Source: Ahaetulla prasina
Taxonomy: Eukaryota; Chordata; Lepidosauria; Squamata; Colubridae
NCBI RefSeq assembly: GCF_028640845.1
Contig: NC_080548.1
Span: 17,667,321-17,731,320, forward strand
Direction of reading: 5' to 3'
Length of the DNA stretch: 64,000 nt
Below are positions 20,601-32,330 of this stretch, piece by piece. Both the position numbers and the translations under genes were made by a program. How positions within the stretch are numbered: position 1 is the stretch's first letter; each line of letters starts with the position of its first letter. The notes below the pieces were generated by a model. The model had not been told where the DNA came from and did not search any database. It worked only from the letters and a program-made list of their open reading frames with translations.

Positions 20601-21178
20601 CTTAGCCTGGGCTCCTTAGGGCCTCAACAGGAAGCAGTTCCTGGAGCTAAGCAGCCACCATGAGAAAGAGTTGGCAAAACAGCTGACTCAGTTCAAATTG
20701 GATCTGACCGAGAAGGAGGCTCAGCAGAAGCACCTCACTGAGGACTAGGAGCATAGCTTTCCAAGCAGAGGGAAGACCTGCAGGAATGCAAGGCCAGGTA
20801 CAGGCACCTGGAGGCTCAGGGGGCTGAGATGGTCAGTCAATTCCAGGCCATGGGGCAGTCCCATTGGAACAAGATCCCCCGGCTCTTCGCCACCACAAGC
20901 ACTTCCCTCCAGCCTTCGCCCAAAGACCCGCACCAGGAGGCCAAAGCAGACCCCAAGTCGGAATTTCTGCCCCCCCCTCCAGCCCACACAAAAAGACCCC
21001 GGAGGAGGAGATTCTCTGCAGCAACACAAGCGTTCATTGCACATATCTGACCAAGGGGGCATAGTTTGAGGACCCCTGATTTAGTGTAATATAAAAAATG
21101 CAAATAATTTTTCTGCGGACCACCAAAATTTTCTCGCGGACCACCAGTGGTCCACGGACCATCAGTTGGTGACCGCTG
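20601..21178 (+). mobile_element. hAT-like element carrying the coiled-coil gene fragment (copy 2)
   Basis: In plus orientation it holds the coiled-coil wording LAKQLTQFKLDLTEKEAQQK, then QRAEMVSQFQ-type and LQPSPKDPHQEAKADPKSE segments, with a stop (TAG) in place of the tyrosine seen in copy 3. It ends TTTGAGGACCCCTG, then GGACCACCAGTGGTCCACGG and the hAT-type end GGTGACCGCTG. The left end is fused to the family E element. Confidence 0.7.
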
Positions 21179-21336
21179 GCCTGGGTGAAAGCTACCCTCC
21201 TGAGCCCCTGCAGAAAACAGACCCCTTTAGTCTTAGTGTCACTTGTCTCTTTTCTCCCTCTGCAATTTCCCCATGTTGGTTTTCCATTACCGTGAATCCC
21301 TTTCCCAAATCCTGTTTTCATCACCAAGAAAGAAGG

Positions 21337-21856
21337 TGTGGTGTCTCGCTCACTTTCCCCGCAGCAGGGTCCATCTGATCTCCTGCCGAACGCTGAGGAA
21401 TGTCCTGGCATGCCTCCAGGCCCCAGCCCTGGCACCATGCCCAGACAGGCCGAGCAAGACGAAGGGCCTGACGTGCCTCCAGCCCCCAGCCCTGGCTCCA
21501 TGCCCAGGCACACGGAGCAACTAGACCCCACAGCATGTGAGCCTGAGGTATGTGAATTGCCAACAGCTGGAGCCTGGAGAGATCCTTGCTTCAGGAGAAT
21601 TGATAGGCGGCGTCAGCAAAAGGAAGGGAGGGGCAGGCCTGGATAAGTGCTGAGTCATGGAGCCACACCCCATGGCCTATATAAAGGATCTGCTTTCTGG
21701 CATTCTCTGAGTCAGGCAAAGTCTACCTTTTGCTGAAGTCACTTCCTGGTCTCCTGCCTGCCTTGAGAACTTTGCTAGGACTTTGGCAGAGCTGCAGAGG
21801 CACGCCTGATACGGACTTCTCCGACCCGGCCGTCAGCGGAGGAGTGGGACACGACA
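21337..21856 (+). mobile_element. solo LTR with 5-bp target duplication
   Basis: It runs from TGTGGTGTCTCGCTC to GGGACACGACA, with GAAGG duplicated at 21,332-21,336 and 21,857-21,861. A TATATAAAGG box is at about 21,680 and GCTTTCTGGCATTCTCTGAG follows, as in a U3-R border. It is antisense to CATSPER4 and lies 50 bp from its first recognised exon. Confidence 0.92.
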
Positions 21857-21906
21857 GAAGGTGAAGAGAGCCCTTCTGTCAAAGCCACAGGGGAAAAGCA
21901 GCATAC

Positions 21907-21990
21907 CTGTGCCCGGGTGATTTCTTTGTAGCTAATCAGAGGTGTTTCAAATTCAGTAAGGGAACTCTTCCGATAATACTGATCGCTGGC
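21907..21990 (-). CDS. CATSPER4: CATSPER4 exon: end of cytoplasmic N-terminus
   Basis: This 84-bp exon encodes 28 residues beginning ASDQYYRKSS and ending YKEITRAQ, just before the first membrane segment. The acceptor is a pyrimidine-rich tract ending CACAG and the donor is GTATGC; the phase is 0 at both ends. The tail SYKEITRAQ matches the RQEIT region of mammalian CATSPER4. It cannot be the first coding exon, because it starts at a splice acceptor and has no ATG. A solo LTR in the opposite orientation ends 50 bp away at 21,856. I did not find the upstream initiating exon with confidence. Confidence 0.85.
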
Positions 21991-22142
21991 CTGTGGAAAA
22001 GGAAACATCCACTGTTATCTGTCCACATGCTGCAGCACATTCTAAAAATTAGAGGTGCAGTGATGGGGAGGGTGGAAATTTGGACCATTATTTCTTGGGA
22101 TCAGTCGCTAAATATCTTAAAGCGAGCTAGTTTGGTCTAGTG

Positions 22143-22564
22143 CAGGAGTGTCAAATTCAAGGCCCAGGGGCCAGATACGGCCCACGGGCTGCTTAGATCT
22201 GGCCTGCGGAGCCATACTAGAAACACGCAAAGGACCGGCCCACAGTGCCTCTGCCAGCAAAAATAGAGCTTGGGAGGACCTTGCTCAGACTGTGCCCAAT
22301 TTCAGCCACGACGGCCTCCTATAACCCCCTGCCAGTGAAAACGGAGCCTGGGGAAGTCATATGCGGCCTCCCCAAGCTCCATTTTTTTTTTTTGGCAGAG
22401 CACTGCAGGAGGCCATTGTGGCCTAAAACAGAGCCTTGATGGTTGACGTCGAGCTGGCCATGCCCACCCTGGCCACGCCTTCCGGGCACATACATACTCG
22501 CCCCCCCCCCCGGTCAAACACAACCCTGATGCTGCTCTCAATTAAATCAAGCTTGACACCCCTG
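22143..22564. mobile_element. hAT-like MITE, family C
   Basis: The ends CAGGAGTGTCAAATTC and AAGCTTGACACCCCTG have an exact GTCTAGTG duplication at 22,135-22,142 and 22,565-22,572. The interior resembles the copy at 6,307, with GCTGGCCATGCCCACCCTGG near its right side. Confidence 0.92.
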
Positions 22565-22599
22565 GTCTAGTGGTGCCAGGCTAGAAATCAGGTGCCCTT

Positions 22600-23452
22600 G
22601 AGTTCTAGTTCTATACTAGACAACATAGCATCAACAGTAGAAACCTTCAAATTTCTAGGTTCTACCATATCGCAAGATCTAAAACGGTCATCTAACATCA
22701 AAAACATCATCAAAAAAGCACAACAAAGAATGTTCTTTCTGCGCCAACTCAGAAAGCTCAAACTGCCCAAGGAGCTGCTGATCCAATTCTACAGAGGAAT
22801 TATTGAGTCTGTCATCTGCACCTCTAGAACTGCCTGGTTTGGTTCTGCAACCCAACAAGACAGACACAGACTTCAGAGGATCATTAGAACTGCAGAAAAA
22901 ACAATTGCTACCAATCTGCCTTCCATTGAGGACCTGGATACTGCACAAGTCAAAAAGAGGGCTGTGAAAATATTTACAGACCCCTTGCATCCTGGACATA
23001 AACTGTTTTAACTCCTACCCTCGAAAAGATGATGCTATAGAGCACTGCACACCACAACAACTAGACACAAGGACAGTTCCTTCGAGAATGCCATCACTCT
23101 GCTAAACAAATAATTCCCTCAACACTGTCAAACTATTTACTAAATCTGCACTACTATTAATCTTCTTGTTATTCCCATCACCCATCTCCTCCCACTTAGG
23201 ACTGTATGACTATAACTTTGTTGTTTGCATCCTTACAATTTATATTGATATTGTTTCCTGATTTTTTATTTGTAGCCTATAACTATCATTAAGTGTGGTA
23301 AGGGTTGTACCTTGATGAAGGCATCTTTTCTTTTATTTACACTGAGAGCATATGCACCAAGACAAATTCCTTGTGTGTCCAATCACACTTGGCCAATAAA
23401 AAATTCATTCATTCATTCATTCATTCATTCATTCATTCATTCATTCATTCAT

Positions 23453-23455
<3 letters not shown>
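22600..23455 (+). mobile_element. Snake1-type CR1/L3 LINE, 3' part
   Basis: An open frame (22,592-23,011) gives VETFKFLGSTISQDLKRSSN, then QRMFFLRQLRKLKLPKELLI and DRHRLQRIIRTAEKTIATNL to HPGHKLF. The 3' UTR ends with the diagnostic wording GCATATGCACCAAGACAAAT, then CACACTTGGCCAATAAAAAA, and an (ATTC)n tail. This LINE type is characteristic of snakes. Confidence 0.9.
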
Positions 23456-23514
<59 letters not shown>

Positions 23515-23515
23515 A
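23401..23515. repeat. (ATTC)n then (TATC)n microsatellite
   Basis: The LINE tail begins as about 13 ATTC units and switches cleanly to about 15 TATC units. A (TC)n stretch follows at 23,561-23,581. Confidence 0.97.
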
Positions 23516-23599
23516 GTTCCCCCTTAGCCATGAAAATCAGCTGGCTGACCTTGGGCCAGTCTCTCTCTCTCTCTCTCTCTCAACCCAATCCACCTCACA

Positions 23600-23705
23600 G
23601 GGTGGCTGTTTTGGGGAAAACAAGAAGAGGAAGGTGTGTTGGATATGTTAACCGCCTTGAGTTATTTGTAAAAATAATATCGGTGGGATACAAATAAATA
23701 AACAG
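23600..23705 (+). mobile_element. L2-like SINE tail
   Basis: CTCACAGGGTGGCTGTTTTG, then AACCGCCTTGAGTTATTTG and GGTGGGATACAAATAAATAA, is the tail of an L2-mobilised SINE or LINE. Confidence 0.6.
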
Positions 23706-24036
23706 TGTTAGATGGCAGACTATGGACCATTTAGAAGTGGGGTTTCCCCAAACTCTTTGGCTCATCCACCACTTCATGAAGTTTCAAATTGTTGCTGTCA
23801 CCCAAGGAAGGAGAGGATGAATCCATCCACCACCATCAGCCCAATTGAGAATTCAAAAACCAGTCTCTAACCAGTGAGGCCTTATAACTGTTCTCCATCC
23901 TTTTCTGCAAGTCCACCACTGTCACTTGAACATCCTACTCCTGTAGAACCTGGTAAGTGTGACCTCACAGACATCAGAGCTCCCTTCTATGCTGGTGAGC
24001 CGGCAACAGGGCAAAAGAGAGAAGGCAGCAGGTCAG

Positions 24037-24640
24037 CGGTGAAATGCTACCAGTTCGGACCAGTTCTGATGAACTGGTAGTAAAAAAAATGCTACAGGTT
24101 CGGGCAAACCGGTATTTCCAACGATCAGCTGGGTGACAATCAGCTGTGATGTGTGATTTATATTAGCTAGAATTGTCAGATTTCCTGCTTTCAATCTAAT
24201 TTAAATCGCGTGGCACAGCAGATTTCACACCCCCTCGCTGTTCTACTTACCTTTGCAGATTCAGAAGGCTTCAAAATGTCCCTTTTTTAACACTGCGTGG
24301 GGGCTTCTCAGGCATGCATGCGCACAAAATGCGCATGTGCACCAGGGGTGAAATGCTCCAGGTTCGGACCGGATCGCCCAATCTGGTAGTGATGGTGACG
24401 ATGGTTCAGAGAACCGGTAGCAAAAATCCCTGCCCCCACCCCACCCCAGCTGAGCTGCACAGTCATCAGAGATTGTTGGGTGTTTTTTACTTTTAAAGCA
24501 TTTTTTCTTTGGCCGAAAAAATGCTTTTAAAAGTTTTTTAAAAAGCCTCTGATGATCGCGCAGCTCAGCTGGGATTGTCAGAACCCTTTAAAAGCATTTT
24601 TTCTACAACCTCTTCAGCCGAGGTAGACCCCTGCTATAGA
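24037..24640. mobile_element. two overlapping family B hAT-like elements
   Basis: A terminus CAGCGGTGAAATGCTACC at about 24,032 and a second CAGGGGTGAAATGCTCC at 24,345 start two copies in the same direction. The second carries the GCTTTTAAAAG hairpins. Right-hand ends and target duplications are not recognisable. Confidence 0.6.
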
Positions 24641-24867
24641 TGACAACCAATAGCTTGAATTGCAATTCTGAAGCCAAGGTGTCATGGGGGCCTCTTCAAA
24701 TCCTTTCCCGACTCCCAAGTATTTCACAAATAAAGGGAAAAATCTATATTCCATCAGAGATCAGCTTCTTATAGTACTCACCACTCTGAAGAAAACAATT
24801 ATAGCAAGAAACAAAGCATATGTAGACTAATAAAGAAAAGGTTCATCAGTCTTTTTCCAAACTCATA

Positions 24868-25064
24868 AAGGTTAAGGTAAAGGTTCCCCTTGCACATCTG
24901 TGCTAGTTGTTCCCGACTCTAAGGGGCGGTGCTCATCTCCGTTTCAAAGCCGAAGAGCCAGCACTGTCCGAAGACGTCTCCGTGGTCATGTGGCCGGCAT
25001 GACCAAACACCAAAGGCACACGGAACGCTGTTCCCTTCCCACCAAAGGTGGTCCCTATTTTTCT
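24868..25064 (-). mobile_element. Sauria-type tRNA SINE, tail half (split by L1)
   Basis: The tail half runs from GGTTAAGGTAAAGGTTCCCC (a Bov-B-like 3' end in minus orientation) to GGTGGTCCCTATTTTTCT. The tRNA-like head resumes at 30,625. The whole SINE is bounded by CCAAACTCATA at 24,857-24,867 and 30,793-30,803. Confidence 0.9.
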
Positions 25065-25246
25065 TTTTTTTTTTTTTTTATTCAAAAAGTTTTACAAAAA
25101 ATTTTTTTTCCCCCTTTCCCCTCCCCTCCCTTCGCAACCCCTCCCCGACTTCCCGGAACGAGCACAAGGTATAGTTAAAAATAAAACAAACATATGCTAA
25201 AAATTTTTCATCCCAACTTAATTGTACCCCTACAATCATCAATTCC

Positions 25247-28200
25247 TAACTTCCCCCAAAAGCAATCAAAAATAATACATCATAATCATTCAAAACAGTC
25301 TGATAACTCTTAGTCTGATATCTACGTTGAATATAGTCAATCCATTTTTCCATTCCTTTAAGTATCTTTCTTGCGTATTGTCTTTCAAAAGGCTGATATC
25401 TTCGCCATCTCAGCCAAATTGGCAACTTTCAATATCCATTCTTCTATTGTTGGTACTTCTTTTTCTTCCAATATTGTCCTATTAGTAATCTTGCTGCAGT
25501 TATTAGATTTAAAATCAATTTAGTCTCAATTACTGTACAATCCGTAATAATTCCCAACAAGAAAAATTGCGGCAGGAACTTTATCTTCTTTTCAGAACAT
25601 TTTGTAAAATCCACCAAATTTTTATCCAAAAGGCCTTTATGTCCTTACAAGTCCACCAAATGTGAAAATATGTAGCGTCATCACAATTACATCTCCAACA
25701 TTTTGCTTGCATTTCTGGATACATACACGATAATTTTTAGGATCTAGATGCCATCTATAAAACATTTTATAAAAATTTTCCTCAGATTCTGTGCTCATGA
25801 ATTTAACATTTCTAACCCAAATTTTTCCCACGTTTCCAATAATATTGGCTCCTGAAAATTTTGTGCCCACTTTATCATACAGTCCTTTACCAAGTCCCTT
25901 TCAGAATCTATTTCAAGTAACACATTATACAATCTCTTTATATGCTCCTGAGACTGCTTTCTAATTTGCTTTACCAAATTTCCCTCGTTCTGCTCTATAC
26001 CAATTTTCTGCTCTCCTTCCATCTAGCACGTAGTTGCTCATATTGAAACCAAGTATAATTTTTCCTTCCTCTCTTAATACTTGCAGAGATTTTAACTGCA
26101 AATTACCTCTTTCAGTATACAAAAGATCTTTATATGTAATCATTTCCTGATTCTGTTCTATGTTTATATTTTCTACTGTATGTCTAGGACTTGCCCATAT
26201 AGGAACCTTATAATTTAGTTTATAAGAGTATTTTTCCAAACACGCAGAAGGGCATTTCTTAGCACATGATTTTTAAAGGCCTTATCCACTTTTTGTCATA
26301 AATTAAATATGCATGCCATCCATATAACAAATCATAACCTTCTATATTCAAAATTCTGTCCTCTGTTAAATTAAACCAATCACTTATTGCAGAGAGAGCA
26401 GCTGCTTCATAATATAATTTAAAATTAGGCATTTTAAACCTCCCTTTCCGAGAATCTTGAATTATTTTCATTTTAACCCTAGCTTTTTACCTTCCCATAT
26501 AAATTTGTTAATTCCCTTCTGCCATTCCTCAAGATTCTTATCTTTCTTAATTATTGGTATCATCTGAAAGAGGAATAAAAATCTAGGTAAAACATTCATT
26601 TTAATAGCAGCAATTCTCCCCAGCAAAGATAATTGCAATTTTTCCAAACAATCAACTCCTTCTGAACTTTTGCCATAAAACCTCATAGTTATTCTTATAC
26701 AATTTCACATTTGATGACGTAATATAAACCCTAAATACTTAACCTTCTTTACAATTTCAAATCCTGTTACTTCCTCTAGTTTTTCTTTCTGTTGTCTGGC
26801 CATATTTTTATTATCACTTTTGTCTTTTCTGATTTACCTTAAACCCTGAGACATTCCCATATTGATCAATTATTTCCAACAAAGATTTACTAGAATTTAT
26901 AGGGTTTGTTAAAGTAATCACCAAATCATCTGCAAAAGCTCTTAACTTATATTCATACTGTCTAACTCTGATTCCTCTATCTCCTTTACTTCTCGTATTT
27001 TATCCAATAATGGTTCTAGAGTTAAAATAAACAATAATGGTGATAAAGGACATCCCTGTCTTGTTCCTTTCGCAATCTTAAAAGGTTCTGTTAAGCTACC
27101 ATTGATTATAATCTGTGCTGTTTGCTCTCCATAAATTGCCCTAATTATTCTTAAAAAACCATCTCCAAATTGCATCTTTTCTATTAATTTAAATAAAAAA
27201 TCCCAATGCAATCGATCAAAAGCTTTCTCTGCATCGAGAAAAATAAATGCTGCTGGAATAAAATTTTTCTTTTCTAAGTACTCCAGTAAATTAACAATCT
27301 GCCTAACATTATTCCTCATCTGTCTCCCTTTTATAAATCCAGATTGATCATTATGAATTCTTCGCTGCAGAATCAACATTAATCTATTAGCTATTATTTT
27401 AACAAAATCTTATAATCATTATTTAAAAGTGAGATTGGCCTATAATTCCCAGGTTTAGAACAATCCTGTTCCTCTTTGGTATCAATGAAATAAAAGAGGT
27501 TCTCCATGAGGGGAATTCTCCTAGTTGTATCTGATTAAATAATTCCTTAAGTGGACCTAACATCTCATCCTGTAAATTCCTATAATAACTAACTGTAAGC
27601 CCATCCGTACCAGGAGTTTTCCCCATTTTAATTGTTTAATTACCAAAATAATTTCTTCCGAGGTTATAGGCCGATTCAATTCATCCGTTTGTTCTAAAGT
27701 TAAATTTTAACCTTATATTCCTTCAAATAATTATCAATATCCCTATTCAATATATTATCTTTAAGATATAAATTTGTATAATATTCTAAAAAGCTTTTTA
27801 ATTTTATCCTGTTGATATCTCTTTACCTTTGTATTCTATTTTTCTATAGTACGTTGTTTTGTCTTTTCCTTAAAGTGTATGCTAACCACCTACCAGGTCT
27901 ATTTGCATTACAAAAGTATTATGTTTGGCATATTGTATATTTGTTGCCACCTGATCAGCCATTATCATATTAAATTGATTCTGTAGTAACTTTATTGCAT
28001 CTTTAAGTTTTTGATCATGTGGATTATGTATTAATAATTGTTGTTTCTTATAAATTTCCTCTTCTAAATACCTACGCTGTCTTTGTTGCTTATTTCTCTG
28101 TCTATTATTAAGATATATTAATACACCTCTCATAAAAGCTTTACTGCAGTCCCAAACCATTTCTATCGATGTTTCATTATTCAAATTATAATCAAAAAAT

Positions 28201-28996
28201 TCTTTCATCTGCTTTTTACATTGATTTACATTATCCTGATATCTAAACAAATTTTCATTTAATCTCCAAGTTCTTCTACCCTCTTTTCCATATTGCAATT
28301 CCATCCAAACAGGACTATGATCAGACAAACATCTTGGAAATATCTTAGTTTTCTTCACCCTAAAAAGCAAATCATTAGAAATTAAAATAAAATCAATACG
28401 TGAGAAGGATTGATGCCTATCAGAGAAAAAAGTATAGTCTCTTTCCTCCAAATTCCGCAGTCTCCATACATCTCTTAACTCAAAATCTTCTATCATATCA
28501 AAAAAGGATTTAGGCAGCTTTGCATGTGCAGGTATCTTCTTGGAAGAAATTCTCTTGTCCTTTCGTGTATCTATTACTCCATTCCAATCTCCCAATATAA
28601 TACACGATTTATAATCCCATAGAATCAACTTATCATATAACATTCTATAAAATTTTTCTTGTTGCTGATTGGGTGCATATATACCAAGCAAGAGAGTCCT
28701 TTTTGTTTCTATTGTAAGTTCAATAGCAATATATCTTCCGTGAATATCTGCCTCTATTAACTTGGCTGGTATATCTTTTCTCAAATAAACCACTATGCCA
28801 TGTTTTTTCTCCAAAGCTGAAGCAACAAAATGTTTACCTAACTTTGAGTTTATTAGGTACTTTTGATCTGATAATTTAATATGCTTTCTTGTAAGCAAAT
28901 AACATCATTTTAAATTGTTTCAAATAATGAAATATTTTTCTTCTTCTGAGCTGAGTTCAAACCATTGACATTCCAAGTCAAGATTTTATTTGCCAT
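25247..28996 (-). pseudogene. L1 ORF2 (endonuclease and reverse transcriptase), broken
   Basis: The start is MANKILTWNVNGLN at 28,996. An in-frame stop comes soon after (ETI-stop near 28,915), then a 338-codon open stretch holds the apurinic-type endonuclease with GDWNGVIDT and SDHSPVWMEL, the latter carrying the catalytic SDH. After a break, the reverse transcriptase appears at 27,626-26,942 with KTPGTDGLTVSYY, FLDAEKAFDRLHW and TRQGCPLSPLLF; the catalytic AFADDLVIT box lies at about 26,941-26,915 in another frame. Further pieces run to the C-terminus near 25,247. At least six frameshifts or stops make it non-functional. Confidence 0.9.
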
Positions 28997-29023
28997 TACT
29001 GGGCTGCTGAAGCCTTTGAGCAA

Positions 29024-30044
29024 TCAACTGAAGATCGTCCTCCGTATCTTCGGTCGTGCTCCTCCCACCGCTTCTGTAGCAGAATCCTGAACTTTACTTT
29101 GAGTTTGTTGCTCCTTTTCTTTACGCTTAAGGGCTCCCCTCGTCAGTCTTTGTTCTTGTGGTTGTTCCTCTGATGGTAACATCACTGGAATCACCTCAGC
29201 TTCCACACCCATTTGAGTCTCTTGAATTCTTTTTTCTATTATTTCTATTTCAAATTTCAGCACTGTAGAAAGAAAATCTTTGGCCTTAAGCACTGTGTCA
29301 ATACGATATCTCCTTCCTTGATAATACACTGTCAAGCCAACTGGAACCTCCCATCTAAATTGAATCTGGTATTTCTTAAGTTCTTGTGTAAAAAATGTAA
29401 AGTCCTTTCTATCCCTTAACATCTTGGGAGGAATCTCTTTCAAAACCTTCAACTCCTGTTCCCCTATTTTCAAGTTTTTCTGAAAAGCAACTTGCAAAAT
29501 TTGATTCCTCACTGTTCTTTTCAAAAAATAAACCACAATGTCTCTAGGAAGTTTCTTTTGCCTAGCAATCCAAGAATTAACTCTATAAATTTTGTCAATT
29601 TGATAAGCAACCTCTTGTGGATCAAGTTCAATAAATTCAGCCAGAGCTTCTGATAAAATTTTTTAAATCTTCCCCTTTCTCCTCATTCAAACCTCTAATT
29701 CTCAGAGCTCCTTCCATCATTCTATACTGCATCACCACCACTTGATCTTCATTTTATCCAATTTGATTTGCATTCCCCCCATTCTATTTTCTATTTGTTG
29801 ATTTGACTGAACAATTTCTTGCACCTCCTCCTCCACCACCTCCAGTCTTTTGCCAAACCTTGAAAAGCCATCAAGATATCTTCTCTTATTTTTTATTATT
29901 CTCTTTATTTCTTCTCTTATTTTCTCATTATTATCCATAATCTCCTTAAACCTTTCTTCAGACACTTTCCTTGCTCTTTAATCAGATCTTCTAAAGCTGG
30001 TTCAGAACCCTTCTGCCCCCAGTCTTAGGTGGTTTAGTAGCCAT
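29024..30044 (-). pseudogene. L1 ORF1 (RNA-binding chaperone), frameshifted
   Basis: The start is MATKPPKTGG at 30,044. A frameshift follows within about 25 codons, then a coiled-coil region at 29,965-29,735 (SEERFKEIMDNNEKIREEIK, VVEEEVQEIVQSNQQIENRM), a further break near 29,650-29,740, and the C-terminal domain at 29,536-29,024 (LPRDIVV-like start, then RDRKDFTFFTQELKKYQIQF). The order of coiled coil, RRM-like and C-terminal domains is that of L1 ORF1p, a trimeric protein that coats L1 RNA. The end PKIRRTIFS is followed by a stop 28 bp before ORF2. Confidence 0.88.
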
Positions 30045-30624
30045 TTCAGTTTTAAAATTCACAAAATATAAGTCTAGAAACTTCTCTTTTCCCTTTAAGT
30101 ATAGGAGAGCTCAGTTCACTTCATTAAAATCCACACATAACATTTCTTATCTTCTTAGTTGCACAGACTGTTTAAATTCCATTCGTCACTTTCACTCCCG
30201 TTCAGGCGCCATCTTTAAGAGTCAATTAAAACAAAGGAAAAATTTTTCTCTTTTTAGAAGGTAGAAGTCAGGAAATCAAAAATACTTGCAATCCAATAAT
30301 TGTCCGCTGGCACTCATTCCGTCTGCTTAAAGAGATCCATAAAGATAAGACAATTAGCAGAGATGGACACTTTCTTCTTTTCCTGCTTTTGCAGACACGC
30401 ACTGAAGTCGGAGATGGCAGGAATATTTATGGGACCCGTCGACCCTTGAGCTCTGCTTAATTAAAACAAAGCCTCTGGGGAGGTCTACCAACATTTCCTG
30501 CTGCTCTTATCTTCCCCTTTCATCCAGGGAAAAAGATTAAAGCCGGCTTTTCCTGGCTTTACGATGTTCAGTGCGGAGCCCCTTTAATTAGGGCTCAGCG
30601 AAGAGGTGGAGCCACCCGGAAGTC

Positions 30625-30792
30625 GTGGTCCCTATTTTTCTACTTGCCTTTTTTACGTGCTTTCGAACTGCTAGGTTGGCAGAACCTGGGACAAGTAATG
30701 TGAGCTCACCCGTTCAAACCACTGAACTGCCGACCTTTCAATTAACAAGCTTGGCATCTTAGCCACTGAGCCACCACATCCCTTTTTTCCCC
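30625..30792 (-). mobile_element. Sauria-type tRNA SINE, head half (split by L1)
   Basis: It resumes at the duplicated target and ends with the tRNA-like promoter read on the minus strand: TGGCTCAGTGGCTAAGATGC (A box) and GGTTTGAACGG (B box). It is the partner of 24,868-25,064. Confidence 0.9.
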
Positions 30793-31384
30793 CCAAACTC
30801 ATATCCCCCTTCAAAAAAAAGCAAGCTGAACTACAAACATATATTTCAAATAAGAAAAATGACTCATAGACCAGCTCATGTACGCCTAGCTTTCTTATCA
30901 TCCTTATTATAAGCATCTTCACATGAAAACCTTACCTACTTACCGCCTAAGAGCCTCTTAGGTAAAGCTTTATTCCTAAAGATAATTAGTGCAGAAATAG
31001 CTTTCTGGAGGTGTTTTTTTTTTACCCCGCCAGTTCCACCTGGTGCTTAACTCACTTCAATCAACTTGAAATGCTGACCAAAATTATAGCTACAAATTAC
31101 TAAATGTATTCCATTATAAATCAGTAATATAATGTCACCCGTGTTTACTGTGCAAAGAGCTGTGATGCAAAAAGAAGAAAGATTTCTGGAAAGGAATATC
31201 TTAAATGTATTTATTTTTACACAGATACAGCAGGTTTTTCCTTCGAGAGCTCCAGGTGCCAACATTTCGTTCTTCCAATTTTTCTCCTCAATAATCCTTG
31301 AGAGAGGTTGGCATGTATCATGCACCCACAGGGGGTGTCAGAAAAGTCAAGATGGTACTCACAATCTTATGACCAAAGTCCCAA

Positions 31385-31390
<6 letters not shown>

Positions 31391-31419
<29 letters not shown>
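31391..31419. repeat. (GT)n microsatellite
   Basis: Fourteen uninterrupted GT units follow CCCTTTTT. A nearby inverted match (TCAAGATGG at 31,337 and CCATCTTGG at 31,468) may mark a small undescribed element. Confidence 0.9.
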
Positions 31420-31532
31420 GCACAATGCACATAAAGGAGGGGGGCTTTGATTATTTGATCATGCTGCCATCTTGGCATTGTAGACGGGGCATATTCTAAA
31501 TTTAACTTCATATCAGGGGTGCCTATTCCAGC

Positions 31533-32185
31533 AGACTTGGAATAGATGGTATAACTGGTTGGAGAAAGAATCTAAAATTAAATGTATAAACGTAAGAGAA
31601 GATACTACAGAGGAACGAAATAGTTAATGTATAATAAGGTAAAGATAAAGGTTCCCCTCGCACATATGCGCTAGTTGTTCCTGACTTTAGGGGGCGGTGC
31701 TCATCTCCATTTTAAAGCTGAAGAGCCAGTGCTGTCCGAAGACGTCTCTGTAGTCATGTGGCTGGCATGACTCAATGCCAAAGGTGCACGGAACACTGTT
31801 ACCTTCCCACCAAAGGTGGTCCCTATTTTTTCTATTTTTGCATTTTTTACGTGCTTTCGAACTGCTAGGTTGGCAGAAGCTGGGACAAGTAACGGGAGCT
31901 CACCCCGTTACACGGCAGCACTAGGGATTTGAACTGCTGAACTGCCAACCTTTCGATCGACAAGTTCAACATCTTAGCCCCTGAGCCACCGTGTCCCTTT
32001 TAATGTATAATTAAATTGTAGTGAGTATAGGAATTAGCAAGTAATATATAAAATGTATGTATATAGTTGGTTAAAAGATAAAATAGATATTACCAAAGAT
32101 GCCGATATCGGAAAGCTGTAAAAATGTTACAAAGATGTTAAAGATGTAAATGCTGAATAAAAATTATTTTAAAAAAAAAGATGCC
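31533..32185 (+). mobile_element. L1-type LINE 3' end, split by a SINE
   Basis: The ORF2 end (TWNRWYNWLEKESK-like, then a stop at 31,624) and an AT-rich 3' UTR end in GCTGAATAAAAATTATTTTA and an A-run. A Sauria SINE interrupts it at 31,636-31,999. Its target duplication is not clear. Confidence 0.75.
31636..31999 (-). mobile_element. Sauria-type tRNA SINE, complete
   Basis: It runs on the minus strand from the tRNA-like head (GTGGCTCAGGGGCTAAGATG, then GGTTGGCAGTTCAGCAGTTC) to the Bov-B-like tail ACCTTTATCTTTACC. TTAATGTATAAT is duplicated at 31,624-31,635 and 32,000-32,011. Confidence 0.92.
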
Positions 32186-32330
32186 AGGGCAGACTTGCTT
32201 ATTCACATGTTGGCTAACGTAGCAGGCATGGTCCACTGTAAAACACCCATTACCCAGAAAAATAAGTAATTTCCCAGGAGTTTTACTGTTAACAAGCTGA
32301 ACAAAATTTGCATCTTGAAATAGCCCAAGC

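Larger units (their letters stand above)
25065..30624 (-). mobile_element. near full-length L1 retrotransposon
   Basis: A 5,560-bp L1 in minus orientation is bounded by a 17-bp direct repeat (25,048-25,064 and 30,625-30,641). Its poly-A tail is the T-run at 25,065-25,079 and its 5' UTR lies between 30,624 and 30,045. ORF1 and ORF2 follow in order. Both frames carry frameshifts and stops, so it is probably immobile. It inserted into a Sauria SINE. Confidence 0.94.
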
